A stretch of DNA of 64,000 nucleotides, taken from positions 882,504 through 946,503 of the forward strand of contig NW_027152030.1 in assembly GCF_004359215.1 (NCBI RefSeq). Reading direction: 5' to 3'. This document shows positions 43,203-52,707 of this stretch, one piece after another. The notes beneath the pieces are model-generated. The model did not search any database and had not been told where the DNA came from. It saw only the letters and a list, made by a program, of their open reading frames with translations. This DNA comes from Bremia lactucae. Lineage: Eukaryota > Oomycota > Peronosporomycetes > Peronosporales > Peronosporaceae. Numbering within the stretch: position 1 is the first letter of the stretch; every line of letters starts with the position of its first letter. The position numbers were made by a program, and so were the translations under genes.

Positions 43203-45627
43203 TGATGATTTTACTATATTACCTTTGATGACAAAATTTGGTATCGCCTGGGGTACCATGGCTAAGAAGGCGAGCCATGCATAAAATTGGCAGCATCGAC
43301 TCGTGGCGACGCCTGTCTCTTGTTCATAAGATGTCCATCTCATGGAAGTCTTGGAGCGCCCGCAAGCGTGTGAATATACAACGAGTGATCGCGACGGTCT
43401 CAATTTCGGTATTATGGATAGTAAGAGTGCATATGTCTTCGAAGTGGTACTAACATCACATTGTGTAGTAGATTCCGGCGGCGGCGTACAAGCACATGCA
43501 GCGCCATAGGTCCATCACTCGAATAAGTCTAGGGGACGGGACAAGGATGATTGCCTAGAGCGCAACGTCCTAACGCCTTTTAAAGAGACAGTGCGGAAAC
43601 TCCATACGACTGGAGAGTTGATCGTGAAGTGGCTGCGCAACCACAGGTTTTGACGGTGGGAGAGGATATTCCCCAAATGCATAAGGGAACAATTCCGCAA
43701 ATACTTGAGAGACTAAGTCCCCAAGAATCTGCGAAAATAGGTTTTCAACAAGAAACCGCAACGTTGAACGTCTTTCTGCTACCGGACCAAGTGTATCGCT
43801 CTTACACTTGAGCTGAAATCACCTCCAATGTTTTCGAACATAACTCAATCGCCATGCTCGAACCGAAACGATTCTTGCTTCATCTGCGTAGTGGCAAAGT
43901 CGAGCAGATCTGCGTACTCGTTACAAAAAGATGAGTATGTGGCCAGTATTCGTTCGGCAATAATATTCCGTGAGAATGAACTGGTTCTCAGCCGCTCACC
44001 GATGGACAAAAGTATCCCCGATGAAATGACTCGGATTGAAGTTTTTTTTGTCTCAAGCTTGGGAGTCGCAAGTGATCGAATTTAAGATATGTTATATGAA
44101 TCGGTATTGTGCGAGTTGACTAAGGATAAAGGAACTCGACACGAGTTTGACCTGAATCCAGGTTCAAACTATTGTATCGTGCGGTAGTGGCCACTGCCTA
44201 GTTAATAATCGACAAATTATGTGCTGATTGCGTACCAGCGGGTTATGTGAGATGGTCAACCTCCTCACATAGCTCTCAGACCTTTGTGTGCCCCAAGGTA
44301 CAGGAGAGCGGCTGCTTCTGCATGCATTCAAAAATCAAATATTGCAACGGTATCGGCGTTGAACCGTACCGAGAAAGGATGTAATCATTGATGGTGTGCC
44401 AAAGAGAACATGTGGCCAATGGATTTGATGAACGGGTTCTATCAGATACTCGTGCGTGAACAGGATATTCGCTCGCAGCAGTAAGCAACCTAAGCGGTGT
44501 GGCTCGTGATTTTACAGGGGCTTGGTAATGCCTCCGCTACTTTCAACAGGTGTGTTAGCAATCAGTTGAGATTGGTGCGAGATTCCGCATCTTGTGATTT
44601 TGATGATGGCTTGACTCTGAGCCGCGCCAAAAGCGGAAAGTCGAACGTTGAAGTACATCGTACTCACGTCAGTGAGGTTCTACATGTTAACGTCAGCACA
44701 AGCTGTTACCCAACCTCAGAAGTGTATATATACCATATGCGGAATGCCTCTCCTTGGATGCATCGTGGAAAAACACCGTGTACGCCCTGATCCTGAAAAA
44801 ATATCAGGGCGTTCACCGACTGGCCTCACAACTCGAAGTAATATGACTTCAAAAGTTGCTCGGGCGGTGTACACGCCCAAGTACTCGCGCAACTATGCCG
44901 AAATGACAGTCTTACTTGTTTAATCAAGAAATATGTAAAGTGGTTATGAAATCCAATTCGCAGCACTCAATAAGAGTATCTAGTAAAGCTTGCTGTAATT
45001 GCCAATTTAGGGAGTGCAGACCAAGACAGACCATTCCATGTCGTCTGTGACGCCAGGAATTTTGCATTTGGATGTGCTTCGATGCAAAAATGACGCAGAC
45101 GGCGCAGAACACATTGTCTGCTATTAAGCATTGTAGCTGCAATCATCTACGCGTAAACCCCCCGTGTATGACAAGGAACTCCATGCCATGAACATGCACT
45201 GGCTAAATTTAGAGTGCACTTCTTCGAAGACAGACCGTTTATGTTTTAAACGGACCTGGCGGCTTTACACACTGCGACTAGTATTCCACACCTCTCGCAC
45301 AGAATAGCGAGGTGGTTATCTTTATCGTGGAACATTATATCTTCGTGGAATTTATGCCAGAACGACATTAATGTCGTAAGAGATGCGCTTTCGCGCCTAC
45401 CTCTTTTTTGAGCCGGCTGCGCCTTTCAACAGCGAGAATAAGCCCACTGCTGCAACAATATGTGTTATGTCGTCAACTTTACTTGACGACATTAAAAGAG
45501 CCCATAAAGAAAACAAGACTCTTAACGGGTTGTTGGATCCCCTCAGATCCATCACAACAATCCTTAAAAGAAATGTCGACATTGCACCGATCCTCATTAG
45601 ATCGACACACAACACGCAATGGGTGCA
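43203..45627 (+). pseudogene. Decayed Gypsy pol (right arm)
   Basis: This is the mirror copy of 1821-4245. On the plus strand the readable parts are HEFDLNPGSNYCIV (44140-44180), WLVILQGLGNASATFNR (44500-44550), GMPLLGCIVEKH (44740-44775) and the integrase linker (45383-45627). All are in separate frames. Confidence 0.75.
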
Positions 45628-45758
45628 GCAGTGGCTGTCGGCGTTCCGACTAAGGCATTAGGCGCGACCGGCAAATTAACGCGGCGCGTGCGCTTAGTGC
45701 GAGGTTTAGTGGGCGTCTTCGCAGACGACCCACCAACGTGGCCCCTTTTAGGTGGCAT
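45628..45758 (-). pseudogene. Antisense ORF N-terminus, truncated (right arm)
   Basis: This is the mirror copy of 1690-1820, with the ATG at 45756-45758 on the minus strand. Confidence 0.65.
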
Positions 45759-45875
45759 CTTGGGCGCAGTGTATGGAAACACGTGCGCTTGAGTGATCGA
45801 GTGAACTAGCGGCGCGTAAAGCTGCTCGCAGTCCTCTCTCCTCTTTGAGGATTTTAAAAATATAAATTCGTTCTT

Positions 45876-46652
45876 AAAGGGGGGGATGGTGTAACGGGCT
45901 AAAGTTGCCCTAATGTTACAAAGTCCCCGTTAAGTACATTTGATGTACTTAAGGGAATGGTCAGTTACTAAATAATAGTAATTAGACCCAGCACTCGGGT
46001 GTGGTTCACGTTGTGACTCACCCTTGTGTATGTGATGCACATAGGTGCATTCACATTAGGAGGGATAATGCCTAGCGTCGTCCGTGATGACGGCTAGCAT
46101 CATCCGTTACGCGAGGTATCTAGAAAGATACGCTCGCAATACATATTAGTGTCATCTATAGAGATGACATTTTAATTAATAAAAATAGGTATTTATATTT
46201 AATTCTATTAAATATAATTTGTCTAAAAACTACTTCCTACTTGGTAAGTGCGCACGACGAGACGGATTAAATACCTTCTGCGTTTAAATGATCATCTGAT
46301 GAATCCATCCGATAAATCTTTTAAAGATTTACCGGCTTTATATCGATCGTTATGACGCTAGCGCGACTTTATGGAAAGTCAACGATATGAAGGTCTTCGC
46401 AAACGCCTGAAGACTCGCTTGGACCTTCTCGAGAGGATAATGCTGAGGGATCCGCGTTACTCGCGTGATGTCCCTCGCTCTCCTACCGCTCCCGTGACGA
46501 CACTTAACCAGAGTACTTAGGGCGTTGGGTGAGGTCGCTAACGCGCCCACCGCAACAACCTCACTCCACTCCACGCAAGAGAAGCCGGTTAAACCGCTTC
46601 CTCGCTGTGCTAGGGTGTGTGTCTAAGTAGAGCGTGGCCGCATTACGACGTG
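45876..46652 (+). repeat. Polypurine tract and Gypsy family-1 3' LTR (right arm)
   Basis: The purine tract at 45876-45889 is followed by the LTR from TGTAACGGG at 45890. The LTR carries the ~216-bp insertion (46268-46483) and runs to about 46652, where it meets an oppositely oriented LTR start. Mirror of 796-1572. Confidence 0.8.
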
Positions 46653-46766
46653 AACCACACCCGAGTGCTGGGTCTAATTACTATTATTTAGCAATTGACC
46701 ACCCCCTTATGTACAGCAAATGTACTTTACGGGTATAAAACACTAGGGCAACTTGAGCCCGTTACG
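46649..46766 (-). repeat. Truncated 3' LTR of Gypsy B
   Basis: The first 118 bp of the LTR follow the polypurine tract. The terminal TG has become CG. It is cut where the plus-oriented LTR of the neighbouring element starts. Mirror of 682-799. Confidence 0.75.
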
Positions 46767-46769
46767 CCA

Positions 46770-46897
46770 TCCCCCCTTAAAGAACGAATTTAGATTTTAA
46801 ATCTGTCTAAGAGGACGGAGGAACTGCGAGCAGCTTTACGCGTTGCTATTTATCTCAATTACTCTAGTGACCTGTGTCTACATACACGGCGCCAAAG
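46770..46897 (+). promoter_or_regulatory. Conserved leader between 3' LTR and antisense ORF
   Basis: About 120 bp directly upstream of the antisense ATG, on the other side of the polypurine tract, are conserved at 45759-45875, at 1573-1689 and at 9410-9526. The shared core is an AGAGGA block, then ACTGCGAGCAGCTTTACGCG, and an ACACGGCGC block before the ATG. Conservation and position suggest a 5' leader or promoter for the antisense gene, but no defined oomycete initiator was identified. Confidence 0.45.
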
Positions 46898-47877
46898 ATG
46901 CCACGTAAAATGGCAATGTTGGTGGGTCGTCTGCGAGGACACCCACTCAACCACTCGCTAAGCGCGAGCGCCGCGTTAACACGCCGGCAGCGTCTAATGC
47001 TTGAGTCGAAACGCCGACAGCTACTGGTGCTGTCGCGTTAACGGTTCTTAAGGATCCTTCCTACTTTATCAGTGAGGATGTTGATCCGTCGCTCATTGTC
47101 AACTTCAATGAGTCGGCACCTTTGCCGTCACCTCATAGTAGTGTTGCGGATAACGAGCTCATGAGGAATGATGATGGCGCATTATTGCCCATCCAAACTT
47201 CGCTCATGGTTCACAGCATGGAGATAGCAACGTTTACGAATGTTGTCTCGTCGTCTACGCTGGATAGCGCAGCGAAAGGTAATGAGAGCGCTGCCGAAAA
47301 AGGCGCAGTCGCTTCTTCGTTGGGTATAACCACAACGCCTTATGCTCAGACCATAATCCATAATGGTTCTGACATAGAGGATTCGGAGCCTAAAGCTCCG
47401 CCGACGACACTTGAACGTGCTCAGTCGGTGTCACAAGCCAGTCGTTTTGAACGTGGCTATGTGACGGGTGGTATATTGACGGGTGGTTTATCACCGATGT
47501 CCCTACCATCTACATGACCTCGATTAAACAGGCCAAGAGCGTCGCTCCTAGAGCGCGCTCTTCTAGACGCACATAATTATTGTGACGTTTTTAAATCACG
47601 GATGGCTCAGTGAAAATCGCTTGGGCGTATTTTCCCAATGTCAGTTGTGTTGCGTTCAAACGAAACGCCCGACCAATACGAGGCGGAATTCACGCGCCGC
47701 ATTCATCCGCATTCCGATGCGATGAAACCGCGGTCGCAGCGAATTAATTTCGCCCGCTTGCGTGTGAAAGAAATCATGGGCGGTACTGTACCCCCTCACG
47801 GAGCGGTTGGCAAGCAACCTTCCAATAAGGATGCGTTGATTCCTCCCGGATCCATCAGTGCAGGTGGCGCCCGATAG
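46898..47877 (+). pseudogene. Gypsy antisense ORF, copy B
   Basis: The ORF starts at the ATG at 46898, lies on the strand opposite gag-pol, and ends at a TAG (47875-47877) that is conserved in copies A2 and A3; about 326 codons. Predicted features: basic N-terminus (about 30 residues, Lys/Arg/Pro/Thr); a low-complexity Ser/Thr/Asp region; the RAQSVSQASRFERGYVTGG block; SLLERALLDAHNYCDVFKS; then ETPDQYEAEFTRRIHPHSDA. No known domain, zinc finger or catalytic motif was recognised, and it does not match this element's own gag or pol. In this copy a one-base deletion after the ATG and three TGA codons interrupt the frame. Antisense ORFs in the same position are known in plant Tat-lineage Gypsy elements such as Grande and RIRE2; whether they are related is unknown. 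Confidence 0.6.
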
Positions 47878-48184
47878 GAGTGGCGATCTCGCCCACCTAA
47901 TCGTGGCTGCCTTACCTTTGTCCGTTCAGTCGCAGGCGTTAAGCGCTGCCAAACGACGTATATTGGATCTCGAGGGTCAAGTCTTGCGACTGATATTGGA
48001 TCTTCAGGATGTCCGAGCGAAGGATCGTCAGGGTTATGAACGCCTGAAGACTCGCTTGGACCTTCTGGAGAAGATATTGCTGAGAGATCTGCGTTACTCT
48101 CGTGACGTCCCTCGCTCTCCGAGTCCTGTTCGTGGTGGGAGGAGCCGGTCGGTTTATAGTTTTTCTCCTTCTCCGTCTCTCTAA
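47858..48184 (+). CDS. Antisense coiled-coil/RS-type ORF, copy B
   Basis: A 108-residue open frame overlaps the end of the antisense ORF in another frame and differs from copy A3 by very few residues. It has a Leu/Ala-rich heptad region (VQSQALSAAKRRILDLEGQV), a charged coiled-coil continuation (YERLKTRLDLLEKILL) and an Arg/Ser/Pro tail. It overlaps, in antisense, the region after the integrase tail. It may be the second part of a single antisense protein. The complementary minus-strand frame (48203-47796, 135 codons) is less similar between families. Confidence 0.45.
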   Translation: MQVAPDRSGDLAHLIVAALPLSVQSQALSAAKRRILDLEGQVLRLILDLQDVRAKDRQGYERLKTRLDLLEKILLRDLRYSRDVPRSPSPVRGGRSRSVYSFSPSPSL

Positions 48185-48390
48185 CCCGAACGACGCTCGA
48201 CAAACAGTCGACGTCATTATCGGTCTCCTAAGACGGTGGGGCATGTGACCTCATTTGGGTCTGCATACCGTCTCAGACGACCCACGTAAATACGGGTTTT
48301 GTCTTTATATACCGGGGAAGGGTGAGTCTATAGTTTAGGCCTCCAACCTCTTCTACCACCGTAAAGGGCTCGATGCAACGCGGCAACAAC

Positions 48391-49119
48391 TTAGTAGTAC
48401 CTCAGGTAGTACAAAAAATGCATTATAGGTAGGGTAGCACTACATAATAGTACTTTTTCACCCACTCTAAAGCGTTCATTTTTTTTGCGATCATTTCGGT
48501 CCGCATATTCTTCTTGCTTATCCTGTGCACTTGCCATCGCGTCACGGACTTTTCGTGTGATGACTAATCGCTCATCCACAAAGCGTTGAGCTTCGCTTAC
48601 GCTTTCAGCATTAAACTCGCCTATGACACCGCCGATAGGTCGGTCATAGGACGTAGTTTTATTGACCACTGCTAAACTGGCAGGGTCACTAGGGCAAGTT
48701 TCTGTCGTTAAGATGATACCCTCGCGGGTCATCGTCTTATTGACGAAACTATGTCCCTCTTTGGCACCGAGCGTAGTAAGCGGCCATCTTCCACTAAGAC
48801 ATGGGCTGCGCACGAACGAGACTGGCGTTCGAGAATGGCGCTGTCCGTTAATATAAAACAATGTCTCACCCGTACTGGCATGGACACTGTTATTTATAGC
48901 GAAGTCCACACAGGGCAATTGCTCGCTCCATTCTTTGAAAGTTGCTATAGTGCGTAAGACATTCGCTACGACCCGATTGGCACGTTCTGTTTGGCCTTCG
49001 GTCTGCGGATGGTCTGCGGTCGACATGTGGAGCTTGCTACCTAGCAGCTCGAACACATGTCGCCAAAACCCAGACGTAAAACGAGGATCCCGGTCCGATA
49101 CTATGGACTCGGGCATCCC
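48391..49119 (-). pseudogene. Gypsy B integrase, C-terminal half
   Basis: Downstream of the gap the frame begins GMPESIVSDRDPRFTSGFW (second catalytic Asp), then STADHPQTEGQTERANR (catalytic Glu), FAINNSVHASTGETLFYING and a basic tail (RKVRDAMASAQDKQEEYADR), ending at 48391. The residual C-terminal tail continues in another frame. The first Asp of the triad falls in the gap. Near-identical to A3 at an offset of 23951. Confidence 0.8.
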
Positions 49120-50037
49120 NNNNNNNNNNNNNNNNNNNNNNNNNNNNNNNNNNNNNNNNNNNNNNNNNNNNNNNNNNNNNNNNNNNNNNNNNNNNNNNNN
49201 NNNNNNNNNNNNNNNNNNNNNNNNNNNNNNNNNNNNNNNNNNNNNNNNNNNNNNNNNNNNNNNNNNNNNNNNNNNNNNNNNNNNNNNNNNNNNNNNNNNN
49301 NNNNNNNNNNNNNNNNNNNNNNNNNNNNNNNNNNNNNNNNNNNNNNNNNNNNNNNNNNNNNNNNNNNNNNNNNNNNNNNNNNNNNNNNNNNNNNNNNNNN
49401 NNNNNNNNNNNNNNNNNNNNNNNNNNNNNNNNNNNNNNNNNNNNNNNNNNNNNNNNNNNNNNNNNNNNNNNNNNNNNNNNNNNNNNNNNNNNNNNNNNNN
49501 NNNNNNNNNNNNNNNNNNNNNNNNNNNNNNNNNNNNNNNNNNNNNNNNNNNNNNNNNNNNNNNNNNNNNNNNNNNNNNNNNNNNNNNNNNNNNNNNNNNN
49601 NNNNNNNNNNNNNNNNNNNNNNNNNNNNNNNNNNNNNNNNNNNNNNNNNNNNNNNNNNNNNNNNNNNNNNNNNNNNNNNNNNNNNNNNNNNNNNNNNNNN
49701 NNNNNNNNNNNNNNNNNNNNNNNNNNNNNNNNNNNNNNNNNNNNNNNNNNNNNNNNNNNNNNNNNNNNNNNNNNNNNNNNNNNNNNNNNNNNNNNNNNNN
49801 NNNNNNNNNNNNNNNNNNNNNNNNNNNNNNNNNNNNNNNNNNNNNNNNNNNNNNNNNNNNNNNNNNNNNNNNNNNNNNNNNNNNNNNNNNNNNNNNNNNN
49901 NNNNNNNNNNNNNNNNNNNNNNNNNNNNNNNNNNNNNNNNNNNNNNNNNNNNNNNNNNNNNNNNNNNNNNNNNNNNNNNNNNNNNNNNNNNNNNNNNNNN
50001 NNNNNNNNNNNNNNNNNNNNNNNNNNNNNNNNNNNNN
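49120..50037. other. Assembly gap, 918 N
   Basis: The gap lies inside integrase of Gypsy B. In copy A3 the sequence between the same flanking bases (25169-25321) is 153 bp. The N count therefore either overestimates the missing piece or hides an insertion of about 765 bp. Confidence 0.95.
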
Positions 50038-51710
50038 CTTACTGACTTCCAACAGTTGGTTGGAATCGGTAGCGGCTTCAGTGGCGCACTGCTGGACGGT
50101 GCAGGCTTAATGCGCTGACACTGTTCGCAAGAGCGAATATAGTTGGCCACCCATCTATATAGGTGTGGCCACCAAAATTCCTCTGACACTCGTAAGAATG
50201 TCTTTTCACGGCCCAGATGCCCACTAGATGGTGCATCATGGAGCTCGTGAAGGATCATCAACTTGAGATCTGTGTCATGAGGCACATAGATTCTCAAGGG
50301 ATCACAAGGTGACAGCTGATGCCATAACAGGCCATCGCTGTAGCTAAAGCGATTGAGCTTAGCTTTCAGGTGCGACGGAAGGGAAACCTTTCGTCCACCG
50401 AAGTGATCCAACAGCAGGCGACAGTGGTCGTCCTGACTGTAGCTCTCTTTTATCTCAGAGGCCAATGAGCTCGTCACGTGGTATGCCTTCATGGCTGCCA
50501 ACGTCGACGGCTGAAATTGTGCTTTCGCACTAGACACACTTTCCTGGTGTCTAACCTCGAAGTCTGGTCTGCGCGATAAAGCGTCAGCCAAGACATTCGA
50601 CTTACCCGGCTTATATTCAACTTTGAAATTAAATTCAGAGAAGAATGTGAGCCATCTTGCCATTCTAGGCGAGAGGTGCGGTGAGTTTATTGCGGTCCGC
50701 AGTGATGCGTGATCCGTATAAACCACAAATGGTTCGGTGCCCAATAGGTGCACACGAAACTTGACAAGAGCATACTTTATTGAAAGTAGCTCTTTGTCAT
50801 GCACAGGGTAATTCAGTTCCGCGGCTTTTAATAGCCGGGACTGATAAGAGATGACGCGGTCAACGCCGTCGTCATCCTTCTGCATGAGCGCGCTGCCGAT
50901 TGCAAAATTACTTGCATCGCAGACGACGCTAAAGGGCTTATCCGCGTCTGGCAATGCCAAGACCGGTGCCTCTACAAGAGATTGCTTCACTGATGTGAAC
51001 GCATCTTCTTGTTCTTTTAACCAAACCCATTCTGTGTCCTTTTTAAGGAGATCAGATAATGGTTTAGTTTGCTCCGCATAATTCTTGCTATACTTATGCA
51101 AGTAATTAGCGAGCCCTAGGAATTGGCGCAAATCCTTCACATGCCGTGGGATTGGCCATTCCTTTACTGATTTTACCTTGTCTGGGTCTGCTCGTACACC
51201 ATGTGTACCAACGATGCAGCCCAGTACAGGTATCTCAGGGACCCCTATGACGCACTTTTGCAAGTTGACGTACAATTGGGCGTCCTTTAAAGTCTGCAAC
51301 ACAGCGTCTAAATGACGCTTGTGCGACTCTATTGCGCTCAGCCCGTCCTCGGCCCTACTATGCACGAATACATCGTCAAAGTAATGAGGCGCGTAGGCAC
51401 GGTGCTGACGCATCACGTGAGCCACCACTCGGTTGAATGTCGCTGGTGCGTTTTTCAAACCTTGGGGCATCACAAGCCACTCCCAAAGCATACCGCTTGG
51501 AGTGCTTACTGCCGTTTTGGCTACATCGGACTCTCTCATGAGTACCTGACAGTAGCCATCCTTCAAATCCAACGCGGAAAAGATAGTTGACTTTTCCATG
51601 GAGCTCAACCAAACATCTTTCCGCGGAGTTGGCGTTTGAGCCGGTATGGTCGCCGTGTTCAGCTTATGGTAAGCTTGTACCACGCGCCATCCACCTGTGG
51701 CTTTACGCAC
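50038..51710 (-). pseudogene. Gypsy B RT, RNase H and integrase zinc domain
   Basis: One open frame of about 557 codons before the gap. It holds RT from KATGGWRVVQAYHKLN (residues 3-18), FSALDLKDGYCQV (44-56), MPQGLKNAPATFNR (81-94) and the catalytic YFDDV (110-114, about 51383-51369), to the connection FLGLANYLHKYSKNYAEQT. RNase H follows with DASNFAIGSAL, ELLSIKYALVKF and YTDHASL providing the Asp-Glu-Asp set. Then come ADALSRRPDFE, the linker, and the HHCC zinc domain (HELHDAPSSGHLG and CEQCQR). The frame ends at the gap after CWKSV. It is the best preserved pol in the window and represents the Ty3/Gypsy polyprotein for cDNA synthesis and integration. Confidence 0.85.
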
Positions 51711-52707
51711 ACCCGCACATGTCCCGCCTTAGCTCGCTTGTCGAAGATCTCATCGATATAATCGACTTGTTCTTTCGGCAGAAGCCATTGCCGGGCCACA
51801 CCATATTGGTGCCAAATTCCAAATTAATTTCATGCCCAATGACCGTATCGGCTGGTAGGCGGCTCGGCACTTCTTTTGGAAACACAACACGATATTTTTA
51901 GAGAATATAAAAATTCGGGCTGTGTTTCAAGGCATCTCAGCCTTGAGCAGCGAATCGTTTCTTTTTGTCCATTTTTAGGACGCTCTCGTCCATTGTAGAC
52001 GATGAGCAATAGTCCACCAAGTTCGCTTCTGGAACTGGTGTGACTATTACGTAGATCTTTCCTTCCTTTAATTCGGCAAGGAACAGATCCCACGACATTT
52101 CGGGAGATTTACTATCTGCTCGGCAGATAAAAAGACTCGCCGGAGCACCTCAACTGAGAATGCCTCCGCAATTTCGTATTTGACGGCCTCGAACACCTCG
52201 TTCGAAGGCCCGCCCTCTTTATTAGAGACTGATCCAAAGGTCACTCGTTTAGACATGCCTTTGAACGTCCTAATCTATCGGGTACTCGTTTTCGAGTCAC
52301 CACGACCTTTTTCTGGGAAGCAAGTGCCGTTGCACTCCTGGCTAACGCACCCCTTCCAACCGCACCAGGATCTTGGCACTGTGCCGATTCATGCGAGACT
52401 TGACTTCCTGTCAGCTCGCCATCTACTGCCACAGGCTCTCGGCTCTGTGCAGGACAATGGGACACATGACTACTTGTCATTGCCCTTTTCACTTCACTAG
52501 CTGTGTAAAAAATAGCGACGTTTGACATCCCGTCAACGCACCCTCAACTGTGTTCGACATGACATAGTTGCATACGCCTCACACAGAAGCACATTCTTGC
52601 CGGTGTCCTGCGAAGAGTTGCAACTGTGCGTGTACGCCAGTTTATCCATAGTTGGTGTTTTCCCAACCATGACATGCCTATAATGAGGTCATACAGACTC
52701 TCCATAC
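51711..52707 (-). pseudogene. Gypsy B protease end and protease-RT linker
   Basis: The linker is split over several overlapping frames (52528-52241, 52256-52068, 52093-51830, 51885-51703). The first contains the retropepsin downstream motif MSWLGKHQLWINWRTRTV in a neighbouring frame (about 52680-52625). The RT entrance GHEINLEFGTN and PGNGFCRKNK (51850-51780) corresponds to HEIDLEPGTK and RQWPLPKE in copy A2. At least three frameshifts separate protease from RT. Confidence 0.7.

Larger units (their letters stand above)
38203..47447 (-). repeat. Right arm of giant inverted repeat
   Basis: This is the reverse complement of 1-9245, separated from it by a 28957-bp spacer. The inner boundary at 38203 lies beside the decayed gag remnant at 37860-38130. 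The repeat runs outward through several transposon remnants into the antisense ORF of the Gypsy element at 46.6-54.7 kb, with no change at 47447. That end is set only by the window edge on the other side, so the true arm may be longer. Confidence 0.96.

Noticed and set aside
48391..51710. Long frames of 350-870 codons spanning the gap on both strands
   Set aside because: Most of their length is N. Only the flanking minus-strand portions are real pol; the plus-strand frames across the gap are artefacts.
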